From: Unio delphinus
Lineage: Eukaryota > Mollusca > Bivalvia > Unionida > Unionidae
Direction: 5' to 3'
Assembly (NCBI GenBank): GCA_029339505.1
Contig: JAQISU010000081.1
Span: 13,977,001-14,041,000 of the forward strand
Length of the DNA stretch: 64,000 nt
The translations under genes were made by a program, and so were the position numbers. A model generated the notes under the pieces. That model did no database searches, was not told the origin of the DNA, and was given only the letters and a program-made list of their open reading frames with translations. Positions 25,500 to 37,922 of the stretch are shown in pieces (position 1 is the stretch's first letter; each line of letters starts with the position of its first letter).

Positions 25500-26382
25500 T
25501 ATGGCTCCGTTTCTCCGCGCCTATTGCATGTCCTGTGGCAAATACATTCTTTGTACCTCGCCTTGGTTAAAACCCCATGTAGATAAAATGTTCCTTTTAT
25601 TATTTTGAGCCTGTTTTTTTTTTTCTTCTTCAATTTCTAGTATTTGAGTTTCGTCATAAATTGAGAAACCTGGAACTATTCTGAGTCTTGATTTTCCGAC
25701 TTTGATCTCAAATGTTTCTTCAAACCATTTTACTGTGTCCTCTAGTGGTATCTCCATTGTTAAATCCGATAAGTGTATTTCCCCTGTCTGTCTTTTATTT
25801 AATTTTTCTGAGAAATGGCTCTGCATTCTTTACTATGGCTCTTTCTCCGCTAATGGTTATCTCGCCATATGGTAATGCTGGTAAGTTGTCTCGTGATCTT
25901 ATTTCATAACTTTTATATCCATATCTGTTGATTGAGTAGATTTTTTGCAGTATTTCTGGATCCATGATTTTTAAGGCTACCATCACTGCTGTTGCTCCGG
26001 GTACATTTTCTCTTCGTGTTCCCTGTATTTCTAGAATTTTGGTTCCTTCTTTGTATTTACATTCAATATACGATCCCTCCTCTATATGTTCTCCGTATTT
26101 TAAAATATTTCTGTAGGTCCTTTGTCACCTTAAGTGCCTCGACCATTTTTTCACGCTTTTTCTCTTGTTTTTCCTTAGTAATTCTCGCTTATGAAGTTCA
26201 AGATTATTTCTTTTCAGCCTTCACTGCATTGTATATATCATTTTGTATCTCAGTGATTCTTTTTTCATTGTTGATTCGAAAATCCTCCGGTTGACTTTCT
26301 TGCCGTCTGTTTTGTGCTGGCCATTGCGATTAGAAACACTTACTTTGCTTCTCAACAACGAGTATTTCTCGCAATTTTCCAT
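25500..26382 (-). pseudogene. Broken retroelement ORF1/gag-like gene, copy 1
   Basis: Read on the minus strand from 26382: MENCEKYSLLRS...VNRRIFES (26382-26221), then a lysine/glutamate-rich segment (KEKQEKKREKMVEALKV, about 26180-26130), then after a frame change EEGSYIECKYKEGTKILEIQ and VMVALKIMDPEILQKIYSIN down to NAEPFLRKIK (25795). Another frame change leads to RQTGEIHLSDL, VKWFEETFEIKVGKSRL and PGFSIYDETQILEIE. A further change near 25590 gives GTFYLHGVLTKARYKECICH and CNRRGETEPYT, then stop. The order is collinear with the 37.1-kb copy: FLRKI/ILRRI, EIHLSDL/ELHITGI, PGFSIYDET/PGFNVFNET, YKEC/YKGC. The CCHC knuckle has decayed (CNRRGETE for CNKCGETG). At least three frameshifts make it a pseudogene. 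The zinc knuckle and coiled, charged N-terminus suggest an RNA-binding retroelement structural protein (inference). Confidence 0.7.
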
Positions 26383-26399
26383 GATGCAAACTGGGAAAG

Positions 26400-27004
26400 A
26401 AATATACTGAATCACGCTAGTAATCTTCGTAAATAGCTCAGTTGGGTAGTAGTTATAGATCATATGACGTCACTACCGGCCACGTGATACGTATTTATCT
26501 CTTGCGCGAATAACCTAAATAGTTCATTGCAGTAACTAAATGGCACGAACACAGTGTATGGGAATAAGATAAAATAAAATTTTGGACGACATGCAATCAA
26601 ATAAAAAATACAATATGTACGTTTCCAATTCCTTTATGTTAGTTCCTTTATTTATACCACGTGCTCAGATTGGCTGAAACTTTTAAACACAGTAACTTAC
26701 ATTGCTTGCAAAGATACATTTACAACAAAATAACAAAATAAGGCAGAACCTGCCTCCGAGCAGCACATTGTGTTGGCATGTCTACAGCACTCATAATATT
26801 TATTTTTTAAACAATTGCCATAACGCACATGTTATGCCCTTAACCATCAATGTCAAATTATAGAAAAATTGGCAAGAGATCCAAGACCAGAGCAGTGCGT
26901 TGCGCGAAATTTGTTCTTATGAAACGTGTGGTCTCTTGGATTTACTCTGTCGTGACTAAATCCCATTGAAGGTATTTAAAAAATAAGCTAAGTGACATGT
27001 AGTA
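26400..27004. other. Non-coding stretch, nothing recognised
   Basis: Contains TCACGTGATACG near 26.48 kb and general AT-rich sequence. No gene was recognised. Confidence 0.35.
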
Positions 27005-27213
27005 ATAAGATCGTACCTAGAGTGTTTGGCGCCCGGGGACAATATTCATTCCCCCGCCCCACCTCAACTCTGAAACCCATTATATTCATCAATAAAATCG
27101 CCATTACCCGTTACAACCTATTTCAAAGCCCATTTTCGCCCCCCCCCCCCCAGTATGGCGCCCGGGGACATATGTACCCCCCTGCCCCCCCCCCCCCAGC
27201 TACGCCTCTGTGA
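27005..27213. mobile_element. Probable small DNA-transposon relic with poly-C tracts
   Basis: The right edge reads CCCAGCTACGCCTCTG, i.e. CAGAGGCGTAGCTGGG inward, a terminal sequence style seen in non-autonomous DNA transposons. The left edge has a worn counterpart (CGTACCTAGAG). A TGGCGCCCGGGGACA word occurs twice in direct orientation (27028 and 27156), each followed by C-rich sequence including two runs of about 14 C. Family and exact left boundary are uncertain. Confidence 0.4.
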
Positions 27214-29997
27214 TGGTGATATCTTTAACCATTTTTTAAATTTTTATCATTCTTTCAATTAAAATGTAGGGGAAATGGATATTAAAAATAACAGTTCAGC
27301 TGCACCAAAAAAAAAAAACAATTTTTATTTACCCACATTTATTTACAAAATAACTTCCATAAAAAGTGTAGATGCGTATTTCTGAAGGTGTATGAAAATG
27401 AGTCTTTCTGTCTTGCCATATCTTGATATGATTGTTAACAGTTATGATTGACCTTGTATGATTTTCTCGAAACAGAAGAGACAATAAGTGATTAGTTCTG
27501 TATAATTCGTCTGAATGACGCACGATGACATTCCTAATTAAAAAATTAACACTAAAGACCGAAACACAGACTGTATTTTTAATTGGGTCAACTGAAGTCA
27601 TCTTTGACTATGCACTGGGGCAATGGGATTGCATTTATTAGAAATACCCTTCATAAGCATACACAACACGTACCAACTGAATTAACCAACACCAGTAGCA
27701 CGCGGACTAAATATCATTGTGATAATTGGAATCGAATCCCTAATTTCACTTAAAAATAGCGGGTCTTTGAAACTTTGATTGAAGGAAGAATGAGCGTTCA
27801 CGTCTTTGTTTTGTTTTGGATTTATTTTTTCTAAATCGAAAATCCTCACTCTTACTGTGAAACTGAAATGTTCGTTAGGTGTAACTGTAATTAAATGTTT
27901 TGGTGGAATAAAAAAATAAAGCCAGGCAATGTCAACAATTTGGGATTAGGAGATGATATTAGATGTATGTAATGAGCTTTGAAAGATGCAGAACGTTTCT
28001 TTAATCAAAATTCAAGCATATTAATGTTTATGAACGACTGTCAGACAGATACGACACATGTACCAACTACCCAGATGTTAAAGATGTAAAATTATTTCGT
28101 ACTTGCAATTTGGGATACTGTTTTATATAGTTGCCATTGATTTCGATCCTATAACCCCTGTGATTTCGTGTATTTAATATTAAATACACGTGAGATAATG
28201 ACCAGACTTTAGTTGCGACATTTTTATATTCCTCTTCATAATAATTCAACCTTAATTTATAAGACCTTCTCAACATGAGTTTAAACAATTTATCAAAGTG
28301 GAATCGACCACTTGTTGGTCATTTCAACCCTTTGTTAAAAACATTTACAATAATGCACCTAAGTGCGTTAGTCCAAAAGGTCCAAATTCAGCCTTACACT
28401 GTAGGATAGTAATTTGCTTGAAAATACATTTGATAGAATTTCTATTATAACGTACCGATATGGAAATAATAATAATACCATTTAGACAGACGAATTATGT
28501 CCCCTGTAACAGTGTTACCAAACGTGCGAAAGACGTTTTGCCTTCACGGTCTTTCTTTCAGCTTTCATTACAGTCTTCCAGGATTTATATTTGCTTGGAT
28601 TATCTAATAATACGAGTCAAATTATAAAAGATTATGCTGAATTATATGTAATTGGATTTTAGCGTGTTCTTTCTTGCTGATTCTTAAAACTAAAGCTTGC
28701 ATTTGAATCAAAATTTCATTTTTCTACTATTTCGGATGTTTTCAAAAGGAAATTATTTTTTTCATTTTGTATGTTCCCTGCTATTAATTTGACAAATTAC
28801 TTGGTAAATGGAAGCGAGAAATTGTACATGAAAGACTAAAGGAAGTAATAATTACCCTCAAGAAGTGCAGCAGCTAATGGACTCGGTGTACTAATGATAT
28901 GGAAGAATCTGAATCTGTCACGAACTTGGTGAACATAAAATAAAGTTTATGTGCGTTTCACTGGCCTGGATGGGCTGATAATGACAATAAAACTGGAATC
29001 TTATGAGAGCTATCCTGATGGTAACTACAAAAACGAACTGAAATTGCACGTGTTGTCGCTGATGAACAATACTGGTTATGTTCTGCAGCCACTGTACCCA
29101 CTGAAACATCCGCCTGTGTTAATCAACTAGCCCCATATTTTGTTAAATTCAAGTCCCCTAGATCAAATTTTACAAACGCGTCGGTGTTTCAGAAGGATAT
29201 CGAGCAAACATGTTATAAATACTATTTGTGGAAACGCCGCCGCGATCAGCGTTGATCTGTTCATTGCTTATAACAAGGGTTGCCCCAGTTATGAAATCTT
29301 TACTTTCATATTAATTCATGTGAATTATTATGGAGGGTTTAAATATTCTCGTTGCTGGTATCTTAGACTTGACAGGAGGTAGTTCAAAGACGAATTATTG
29401 TTTGTTTCTCGCGGAACAAGAACAGGATCATAGTCTCTAAGCCTTACCTTATGTTTTTTTTTTACATTGGGTCCCGCCGCGTTAAATTGAACCACGACAT
29501 ATTAGAAAATAACGTAAGAGCTACAACAATAACTACAGGTCAAAATAATACTAAATTTATCAGAAATATTTACTAAACGCATCTTGTTTCCTGATGTATT
29601 ATTAAAGATGTCTGAGATTTCCATTACTTTGTCGTCAAAGTAGTAGGTGCCGCTATGGCTCTTGGGTGCATGTAAATGTACAACCCTCCAGCACTTTTGC
29701 ATTTTTACATTAATAAGGTGTGTCATTTTGCAATATGTTCCAGACCATTAGCACAGTTCGTAATGTTGTGTTGACAGCAAGATGGGGATGAGGTCGGGGT
29801 TCAGTGAAGAAAGGAAACTGATGATTTTAGCAGACATCGAAAGCGATTACCTTCATGTTTTGAACATGCATACATGCATACACGTAGACATGCGCGAACT
29901 AGAGACAGATTATAAACAAGCATACTCTTCGGATTTTTTTTCTTTCGAGTCGGCTAAAGATTACGATTGTTTGTAAAGTTACACGTTATAAACACAG

Positions 29998-29998
<1 letters not shown>
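27214..29998. other. Non-coding stretch, nothing recognised
   Basis: About 2.8 kb without an assignable gene. A stretch at about 28916-28974 (GTGAACATAAAATAAAGTTT and on) resembles one at about 32020-32070, so both may be pieces of a diverged dispersed repeat. Confidence 0.4.

Positions 29999-30082
<84 letters not shown>
29999..30082. repeat. (TA)n microsatellite
   Basis: About 84 bp of pure TA. Confidence 0.95.
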
Positions 30083-30085
<3 letters not shown>

Positions 30086-32480
30086 TATTAAAGTTAGTGA
30101 CGGAAAACAGCGAAAAATTTCACATTTTGCATTATTCCACCAATATCTTATTTCCCTATGAAAAAGTGAAATTAGAAATGAACTTACAGTATTGCGAATT
30201 CATTCCCTGATAGCCAATAACGCTTTATCACCATTTTGTATGAATAAAGTTAAAATTAAATTAGAATGGTATTCCAGAAAAGAATGGTGGATGTATTGAT
30301 GTGCCTCTAGTGATCTTAAACGTGGAGACGTGCCAACATTATTTTGATGAATCATAATATTGCAATCATAAACGTTCTTTTTAATTCACTATACTTATAA
30401 ATTAATATTTCTGTCCATGTAAATTATTGATGAGTACTTTGTATTTGCAGTGAATAATAATTGAAATAAATAATTCAAATCAAACAATGAACACAACAAT
30501 AGGCCTGATTCTGCTAAACATGTTGCAAGAATGAATAAAATGATTATAACCCCTTTACTCGACCTAGGTCACAATTACTATATCAGGAAATTTTCTGTCA
30601 TTTAATGAGATTTTCCATTCTAGAATATTCTTGGATCGAATGGGAAATGTAAACTTTAGAAGTCGGTATTTTAAGATGTCTTAAATAATTTCTGAAGTCT
30701 ATTTATTCTATTTTGTTTGTGATAGGTACCTTCAGCATTATAGCGTAGTAATATTTTAACATATTCCCAGCTAAAGTAGTATTTTTTGACATTACGTCAA
30801 AGCGGATATTGTAGTATCTATTGTGACAATACATCAATACCGATTGCATAGTATCTTTTGTGACACGTACCTCTAGGTTGAAGGCGTTGTAGTTTTTGTG
30901 ACTAGTTCCTCCTGGCTTGACAGGTCAACCGTACTGCAACACTGCACTTGTATAGTCATACAAAATCGATCAATTTTATAATAACACAGTTTCATACAGT
31001 CTTGCTGAATGGATAACATCTATCCTTCAACACACATATAAATTCATTTTGAATGAGTTCAAGTCTTACCTGATCGTCCTACGTAATTATCTCTTTAACA
31101 CTGTTCAACACAATATACCACATTATATTTTTGGCTTTGTCAACCACCACCACTGATTAATTCCAGACTACGCCTACGATGAGAAGGTTTTTTTTCTAAA
31201 AGAGATAGTGTAGACTGATTTTTCTGTGAATCTTTCTGACTAATGTATGTGATAGTAACAATCTATAGATTTTTTTTTATCTAGTAAACAGTATTAATTC
31301 TGATCTTTGTTAGTTCGGCAATGTTTTACTTTGCCAAGAGTCTACTGCTTTTTCTCTCAGCATGAAATTCCAAAGAAATCATTTTAAGTTAGAAGATATT
31401 CAGATTGTTCTTATAACTTTCTATCTTAAGGCTTAGATGAGATATTGTAATGGACATGCGATCGAACTGGCATACGGACATGGAGACATATGGTATTTAT
31501 ATCATCTGTCTTGATGTTAAAGCTTGCACGTACAAAATATGACAGTGCAAGCGGGTGTGTTTTAACTTAACGTTTGCACCCACACTAAGTCTGAACTTTA
31601 TGGTTCCTTTGGTATAAGCAGTTATTGTCCACATTTGAAACAGAAGCAGGGCTGTTTTGCATCAAACGTGTTATCTCCACGTAACTGAACTGATGGAAAG
31701 TTAATAACTCTACCATTATAAAAAGGTAATTAAAACAACCCACGAAAACGTTTTGACAAAATGCTTGAGTGCAAATCGTTCATTTTGGCTGTAATGTTTC
31801 TTAATAACAACATCCTGTTTCATTAGTCTCCGCATGGTAAGAAAACAAAATACTAATTATCAACTCATTTAAGGAGATGACTAAACAAATTATATACTTT
31901 ATTTTTAAAAAATAGTAGTGCAGTGAAATTAAAATATATTGAGTTTTCTGATGCAAAATAATTAGTGGCACTATAGAACACATGGTACTAATTGTATGGA
32001 AAAATGGGAACCAGCCTGTCAATGGCGAACATAAAATAGAGTGTATATGGGTTTGGCTGGCCAGAATTGTTGATAACGTAAGTTAGTTTTTAGTAAAAGG
32101 AATCTTTTGGAACTTGTCCTATTTGTAACTGAAAAAACAGAGACATTGTTCTATTAATGGAATTCCAGTCCTTTAACAGTCTTGAGTTTGGAACCCTCAT
32201 TACTTGTATTAGGAACTTATTCTTTGGTGCGGTTTTGAAAGCACACGTTTCAAACACATGCAGGTCCAGAAAATTGAGGAGCAAATATCATATTCTTGAT
32301 ATATTCTTGGTATATAGATTTTTCGTGTTCAGGAATAAAGTGTAAAGTTGGATAAATCTAAATATGGTTTCCAGTAGAAAATTTTATCATCTACGACCTC
32401 CTCGTGCTTTCTCTTATTTTCTTACTGTAAATTGTCAAATACTATGCTTAATTACATCATGTTAATATATTGTTTGATTG

Positions 32481-32482
<2 letters not shown>
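30083..32482. other. Non-coding stretch, nothing recognised
   Basis: About 2.4 kb of AT-rich sequence. Frames are all under 75 codons with no domain. Confidence 0.4.

Positions 32483-32563
<81 letters not shown>
32483..32563. repeat. (TA)n microsatellite
   Basis: About 80 bp of pure AT. Confidence 0.95.
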
Positions 32564-32565
<2 letters not shown>

Positions 32566-33742
32566 AGTACCAGGTAGAGTAAGTGCACACGGATAACATT
32601 TCTTTTATCAAAATATTAATGAAACTTGTAAAGAGATTTAACCAACCTATGTATATTTCATTTATAAAGCTAATACAATATGCTACAACCTGCGGTTACC
32701 ACCAATATCACCAGATCTGATTGCTGCTGACAAAATCTCATTACTCACTGCTTATGTACTTAGAGAATATAAAATCATTTTAGTTTTGCCATTTAAAGCG
32801 TCCGTGCGTTATAATGCAAACAATTGCGCTTTAGTGTGAGAAACATTTAACTCTTTAAATATGTGTGCAGCACGTACTTTACCAATAAGGCTTAACATGG
32901 TAGCTGACCACGGATAAGATGCTGTTATGCTGGTTTTTACTATACAAAAAATCATTTCAACTGAAATTGGATTTGGGGAGGGAGGTGGCAAATGCATTTA
33001 AAAACCAAACGAACAGGATGCAATAAATATATGTGCAGCAAACATGATAAACAATTTACTTTTTTCGTACGAATACATTTGACCTTCATGTAATTTTCTT
33101 TATTCACAGTAATTTATTTTTCACTTCCATATATACTCTCACATTATTATTTCTCCGCTGGAATACTATTTTAATTTCGTTTATTTTATTCATTTTGTAT
33201 ATCTTTTTTTAATATGCTGTATTTCCCCTATCCTTCTCCTCGCTCAGTTTTCTATGCTGCATTCATAACATTGTATAAATAGCTGCACCATTTATTTGCG
33301 TATTGTTTAAAATAATTACTAGCAAATGTAAAGTGGAAGTTCTGACAATATTTATCATCTACAGATCTACACAATGTACAAACTGTACTTGATCCAAAGT
33401 ATTTTCCTAACTGTCTTTACTTTTCGACCGTCATAAACCTCATGACGTTGGCAAAACAATGCTCGTGAAAGCTATGTAAGTAAAACTGCTTCATTCGTCT
33501 GGGACATCCTAGTGAAGGACTCAGACCTTCACTCAGACCTCGTCACTTCCCATGTTTCTCGGACTTCCGTCTTCAGACTGTCGAGTCTCACTCTCTGACG
33601 GAAAACTGTTTCCATAATGCCGTTAACTTTTCAATGTGTGCATCCAGCACTAAACAGTGTCTTCCTCGCAAAACAGACACCTGGTCCCTTTCTTGTTGAA
33701 CGTGGAAAGCATTGTTCTTTTTATAGGCTTCATTGGAGCCGA

Positions 33743-33745
<3 letters not shown>
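32564..33745. other. Non-coding stretch, nothing recognised
   Basis: No exon, array or transposon terminus recognised. Repeated GACCTTCACTCAGACCTC-like words near 33.52 kb are only a short local duplication. Confidence 0.4.

Positions 33746-33817
<72 letters not shown>
33746..33817. repeat. (CT)n microsatellite
   Basis: About 72 bp of pure CT, a polypyrimidine strand. Translations give only SLSL or ERER. Confidence 0.95.
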
Positions 33818-33820
<3 letters not shown>

Positions 33821-34027
33821 CAATTTTGGACTAAAGAATTTCAATCAAGGCTGTCACTTTAAATTCACATTATTTCCAAGGTGTACGCCTTATTTCACTC
33901 TGCCAATCATAAACAGTGGTTTCTAAAATTTGTTCCTAAGACAATCATTTCTCTCGTCAGTGAGACTCTGAAGTACGTTATATAACTTTTCCCTTTGGAG
34001 AATGACTATTTGACACGGATCGGAAGT

Positions 34028-34030
<3 letters not shown>

Positions 34031-34101
<71 letters not shown>
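34031..34101. repeat. (CT)n / (CA)n compound microsatellite
   Basis: A CT run of about 50 bp is followed directly by a CA run of about 22 bp. Confidence 0.95.
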
Positions 34102-35444
34102 ACTGTGCTAAGATATCCGGCCAATTTAATTGAATCGGAACACTGGCACCCTTGATGTTTTAACACTGACATGCAAGAAATTAATATAAATGTCGATGTG
34201 ATCCTTCACAAAGACTCCCCCGGTATAAATGGGATACAATTCTCATGCTCAATGAATTCAACCTTTAGGTTCAACGCTTATTCAAAATGCGACATTTCAC
34301 AATGATGTACGTACAGTTCATCCTATAAAATATATTTTGAAAGAGACAATATGTCGCCTTTAATCTGCTTTTTAATGGTGAACGATTTGTGCTAGATATA
34401 ATAAGATGGACATAAATTTGTTGACATTTGTAATAGCAATGCTTCCAAGAAATATATACGATAGTTTCTTAATGGGTCGAGATATAGATAAACATTTCCA
34501 TTAGTTGCATTAAAACGTTGCACGAACAAGACTACGTAAAGAAACGGATATTAAAATATGAAATATCCAGATTAAATCATATAAAATATTGCTGGGTGTA
34601 TTCCATTCAAGGAATCGTCTTAAGCCACGTGCGAACATATTCTACAATTTTTGCCAGCTGCTAGTGATGATATTTTATTATTTGTCCAAAAGCGTTTCGA
34701 GCTTAAATGACTTCCTTTGTTTTATTCATACATCATTGTTTAGTCCCCAAAGTAATTAGTGTTTTGTATTTTCTGGTATCATTCTGTGTCCGTTGTTTTG
34801 TATTACTTTTCATAGTTTTTGCCCTTCAGAAAGGATCCGTATCTCCCACAAGTTCTAAAGCTAGCTTAACAATAGCAATGCATGTCTATTCTCCCAACCC
34901 CTCCCTCTCTGCAGCCCTCTGTCGGGCGTTCTCTCTCGTTAAATGTTAATGTATGTGTGTATTTTATACGCTCTATACCAAAGCCTCTTTCAAAATAATA
35001 AGTTAAAAACATGCATTCGTTGAGCGAACGTTGGGCAACTATGATATAACAAATTTACTTCCCATGCAAGATCTTGATTTTCAGAATACTTTGGCTTGGA
35101 GTAATTTGCATCAGGTATGTATTGAATTATCTGGAATTATACTGACGTGACGAAAGTTAAAATTTTGATTGAATCTGTCACTAACAACGACATAAGCCCC
35201 ATTGTGAGAACAAGGCCGAGGATATGCGTGTTTTTAAATTATATGTCGTTAAGGTAATATTCATAGTCTAGGCATGCCAGAGATTGAGCATTAATCGAAA
35301 AAAAAAGACATTAGCAAGAACATTATGGCCACCTCATAGCCACGAATAAACAGATGGATGAAATAAATTCATCTGAAACAAATGACTCAGTTATTACAGT
35401 ATAAATATCAATATTTTTCCTAATTTTAAACGAGAAAATGTATA
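34102..35444. other. Non-coding stretch, nothing recognised
   Basis: AT-rich. One 80-codon frame (34707-34949) is hydrophobic but shows no known domain. Confidence 0.4.
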
Positions 35445-35452
35445 TGCATAAT

Positions 35453-35619
35453 CAGCGCTGGATTAAGCACCGTGGAGGTCCATAGGCAGCCAAACTTTTG
35501 GGGCCCCAGACCCACGGTCACGGTCTCATGGGGGCCCCTGGGGGCCCCTAATGGGGCCTATAAAAGTCGCGGGGCCCATAGGCAGTTGCCTACTCTGCCT
35601 AATGGGTAATCCGGGACTG
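35453..35619. mobile_element. hAT MITE, 167 bp, with perfect 8-bp target duplication
   Basis: Left end CAGCGCTGGATTA and right end, read inward, CAGTCCCGGATTA match at 10 of 13 positions. The octamer TGCATAAT is found immediately outside both ends (35445-35452 and 35620-35627) without mismatch, which is the hallmark of hAT insertion. The interior is strikingly GC-rich (GGGGCCCC-type words, GGGGGCCCCTGGGGGCCCCT) against AT-rich flanks and has no coding capacity. The ends resemble those of the 22.05-kb element. Confidence 0.88.
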
Positions 35620-35627
35620 TGCATAAT

Positions 35628-36432
35628 TCTCACATTTTAAAGGCTTTGATGACATGTATTTTGAAATCGTTTAAACAAGGTTCATTACACGCTCTGGCTG
35701 CATATACTCAAAAGATGCAATAATGCAAATAAAACTTGTAGAAACTTTTGCTGATGGCAACGCTTTGTGAATATTTGTATAACATATCTCCCTCATCTGC
35801 ACATTTACTATATTCATAAGAAATGTATACATCAGTCAGTTTTTATTTCAGTCGGAATGAAAAAAATTCTACAAACTAGAGAATGCATCAGCAGTGGAAA
35901 CAGTTAATGGATGTATCTGGTATCTGGAAGTTTTGTTTTAGTGATTTCATCGTTAAACTCGGCTTTCCTCAAGAATTGAATATCATTGTTTATCAGAGGT
36001 GTTTATTGATACAATTTAGCTCTCCCAGAATACCTCATATAACATGCGCTGTATCATTAGGAAGAAATATATTAGTTTATATCATTTTTCATCAAGCAGG
36101 TCATGCGACGTTTTTGAAATATACGCAATTGTATTAATATCATGTCGTTATACGCGTCGATCATTATATTTAAAAATGTAGTTGAAGAAAAATTCGTTAT
36201 GTAACTAGCAGCAATGAACTTAATCAGGACTTAAAAATACGTAACGACTTTTGTCAGTAGTGCCTTCGAATATGACGTATGAACATTTCATATTGTCTTG
36301 ACAGAAGAAAACAAAGAAGAAGGAAACAAAATAGTGTATGTGTATGTGTGTAACTTGGATTTATGATGTAGCTTTAACAATTTTTCAGTGTGACAGTTTA
36401 TTGTGATGTTTATAGATGGAGCATCGTGCGCA
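35628..36432. other. Non-coding stretch, nothing recognised
   Basis: An 84-codon frame (35883-36137) shows no domain. No repeats. Confidence 0.35.
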
Positions 36433-36612
36433 GACATGTAGCATGATGTTCCCACCCAGTCACATCATCCTGATACCAGGTCGACCAGTCTTTTTCACTA
36501 ACCTCTTAATGCCGAGCGTCAAGCGAGGCAGATGTTAGAAACATTTTTGTAAGTCTTCGGTGTGATACGGCCGTGCATCAAACCCACGACCTCTCGTATC
36601 CGGGTGTCACGT
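36433..36612 (-). repeat. tRNA-derived SINE (family A), 5'-truncated
   Basis: Read on the minus strand it carries GAGGTCGTGGGTTTGATGC (B-box-like), then GTATCACACCGAAGAC, GCCTCGCTTGACGCTCGGCA, GTTAGTG, and GGTCGACCTGGTATCAGGAT followed by a GGAACATCATGCTACATG end. The same order is found at 52.07-52.28 kb on the plus strand. The A box is not evident. Confidence 0.75.
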
Positions 36613-37044
36613 TTTATCCCGACCCACTTGTACATGTATAAAAGGTAATTCTGACCGACGTGTTTGAAGTGTAAAATTGGCCAAGGTAAAGCTAATCCCC
36701 TTACGTAAGATGGGGTCTTAGTTGGGTCGAGAGAGGAGAAACGAGGCAAGGGGGGTTAAAAATGTCACGTAAGTGTGAAGCTTATGACCACATCAAAGGT
36801 AGCGTGGCCGACGAGTAGGTAGACGTTAGTTACGGTTTCTCCAAGACAGACAGGTAGATTTGAATTGAACGTTCGACGATTGGACAGAGTCCAAGCGCCA
36901 CCCAATCAAAATGCGATATGGGTGGGCCCTTGTTTTAAACCAAGAATAATATCTTATGTCGATAGAAATTAAATTAGTTCGTTCTAATCCACTGGAAGTG
37001 TTTTCCACTAAGGAACTGGAACTCCGTTTGCCAGCCATGAATTG
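36613..37044. other. Possible upstream part of the ORF1-like element
   Basis: Includes ATGTCACGTAAGTGTGAAGC (36762), a possible old start giving MSRKCEAYDHIKGSVADE before a stop. An open segment from 36957 gives MSIEIKLVRSNPLEVFSTKE and then LRLPA. LPA matches the LPA of copy 1 (NLPALPYGE). About 13 extra bases (GCCATGAATTGGC) then shift the frame before VLPHGE. Assignment is inference from comparison of the two copies. Confidence 0.4.
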
Positions 37045-37115
37045 GCGCAGTTCTACCACATGGAGAAACGATAATCTGTGGACATAGAGCTGTAATTAAG
37101 AATCCAGATCCCATT

Positions 37116-37922
37116 TTGAGGAGAATTAAAAAACAAACAGCAGAACTCCACATAACAGGTATACCGATAGAAATACCCACAGAAATTGTCGTACAACGTT
37201 TCGAAGAGAAATATGGATTAAAGGTGGAAAATTCAAGACTCGGACAAATACCAGGATTTAATGTTTTCAATGAAACAAGGATACTGGAAATAGAGAGAAC
37301 AAAACTACCCACAATTAAAAGAACATGTTTTATACATGGCTTCCTGGTAACAACCTGGTATAAAGGATGCATACACCACAGGAAATGTAATAAATGTGGA
37401 GAAACGGGTCATACACCCAAAAAATGTATTAGGGGGCCACAAATAATACCAGAAACACTGGATATACAAATAAAAACAACAAACTCAAGGCAGGCAGAAC
37501 AATTGACATCAGTTATAAAACAAACAATCCCTACAAATATAAATAAAGAACAAATCATAAATAGAAATGAGAACCAAACATCAGTAAGAGATTCAGGGAT
37601 AAAACAACCACAGCAACAGCAACCAAAACAACAGAAGGAACATCAGGAAACTCAGAAACAATCAGAAAGGAAAGAAAAAAGTCAAAACCTAGAAGAAATA
37701 GAGGCCACAATACAGAAATCAGAAGAAACCAAGTCCACCCCAGATCAAACAATAAGAAGAACGGAAAATATGATGAGAGATGAAATAGGTCCAACGATAA
37801 AACAACCACAACAACAGATACCAAAACAACAGACAAAACAACAGACAGAACATCAGGAAACTCAGAACAAATCAAAAAAGAAAAAAAAAAGGCTCACAGT
37901 ACAGAAATTAGAAGAAAACTAG
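37116..37922 (+). CDS. Retroelement ORF1/gag-like protein with CCHC zinc knuckle, copy 2
   Basis: An open frame continuing 5' of the listed TTG codon to a TGA at about 37036-37038 and lacking any in-frame ATG before residue 219, so the true start has been lost to an upstream frame change. Upstream in frame it reads VLPHGETIICGHRAVIKNPD, collinear with LPYGEITISGERAIVKNAEP of copy 1. Residues 10-60 form a probable RRM-like fold (ELHITGIPIEIP, VVQRFEEKYGLKVENSRL). Residues 90-106 carry CNKCGETGHTPKKC, a perfect CX2CX4HX4C zinc knuckle. The C-terminal half is a low-complexity K/Q/E tail with two copies of a unit of about 60 residues (PQQQ.PKQQ, EHQETQ, TIQKSEE/TVQKLEE). It resembles the RNA-binding ORF1 or gag protein of a retroelement. 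No reverse transcriptase follows, so the copy is either an internally deleted or an ORF1-only non-autonomous element. Confidence 0.7.
   Translation: MRRIKKQTAELHITGIPIEIPTEIVVQRFEEKYGLKVENSRLGQIPGFNVFNETRILEIERTKLPTIKRTCFIHGFLVTTWYKGCIHHRKCNKCGETGHTPKKCIRGPQIIPETLDIQIKTTNSRQAEQLTSVIKQTIPTNINKEQIINRNENQTSVRDSGIKQPQQQQPKQQKEHQETQKQSERKEKSQNLEEIEATIQKSEETKSTPDQTIRRTENMMRDEIGPTIKQPQQQIPKQQTKQQTEHQETQNKSKKKKKRLTVQKLEEN

Noticed and set aside
28916..29109. Minus-strand 63-codon frame near 28.9-29.1 kb
   Set aside because: No domain, and the DNA weakly resembles 32.02-32.07 kb, so a diverged dispersed repeat is more likely than an exon.
36519..37059. Minus-strand frames at 36.52-36.75 and 36.83-37.06 kb as genes
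   Set aside because: They overlap a SINE and the degenerate upstream part of the ORF1-like element and show no domain of their own.
37555..37875. 106-codon hydrophobic minus-strand frame opposite the ORF1-like tail
   Set aside because: It is the shadow of the K/Q/E-rich coding tail on the other strand.
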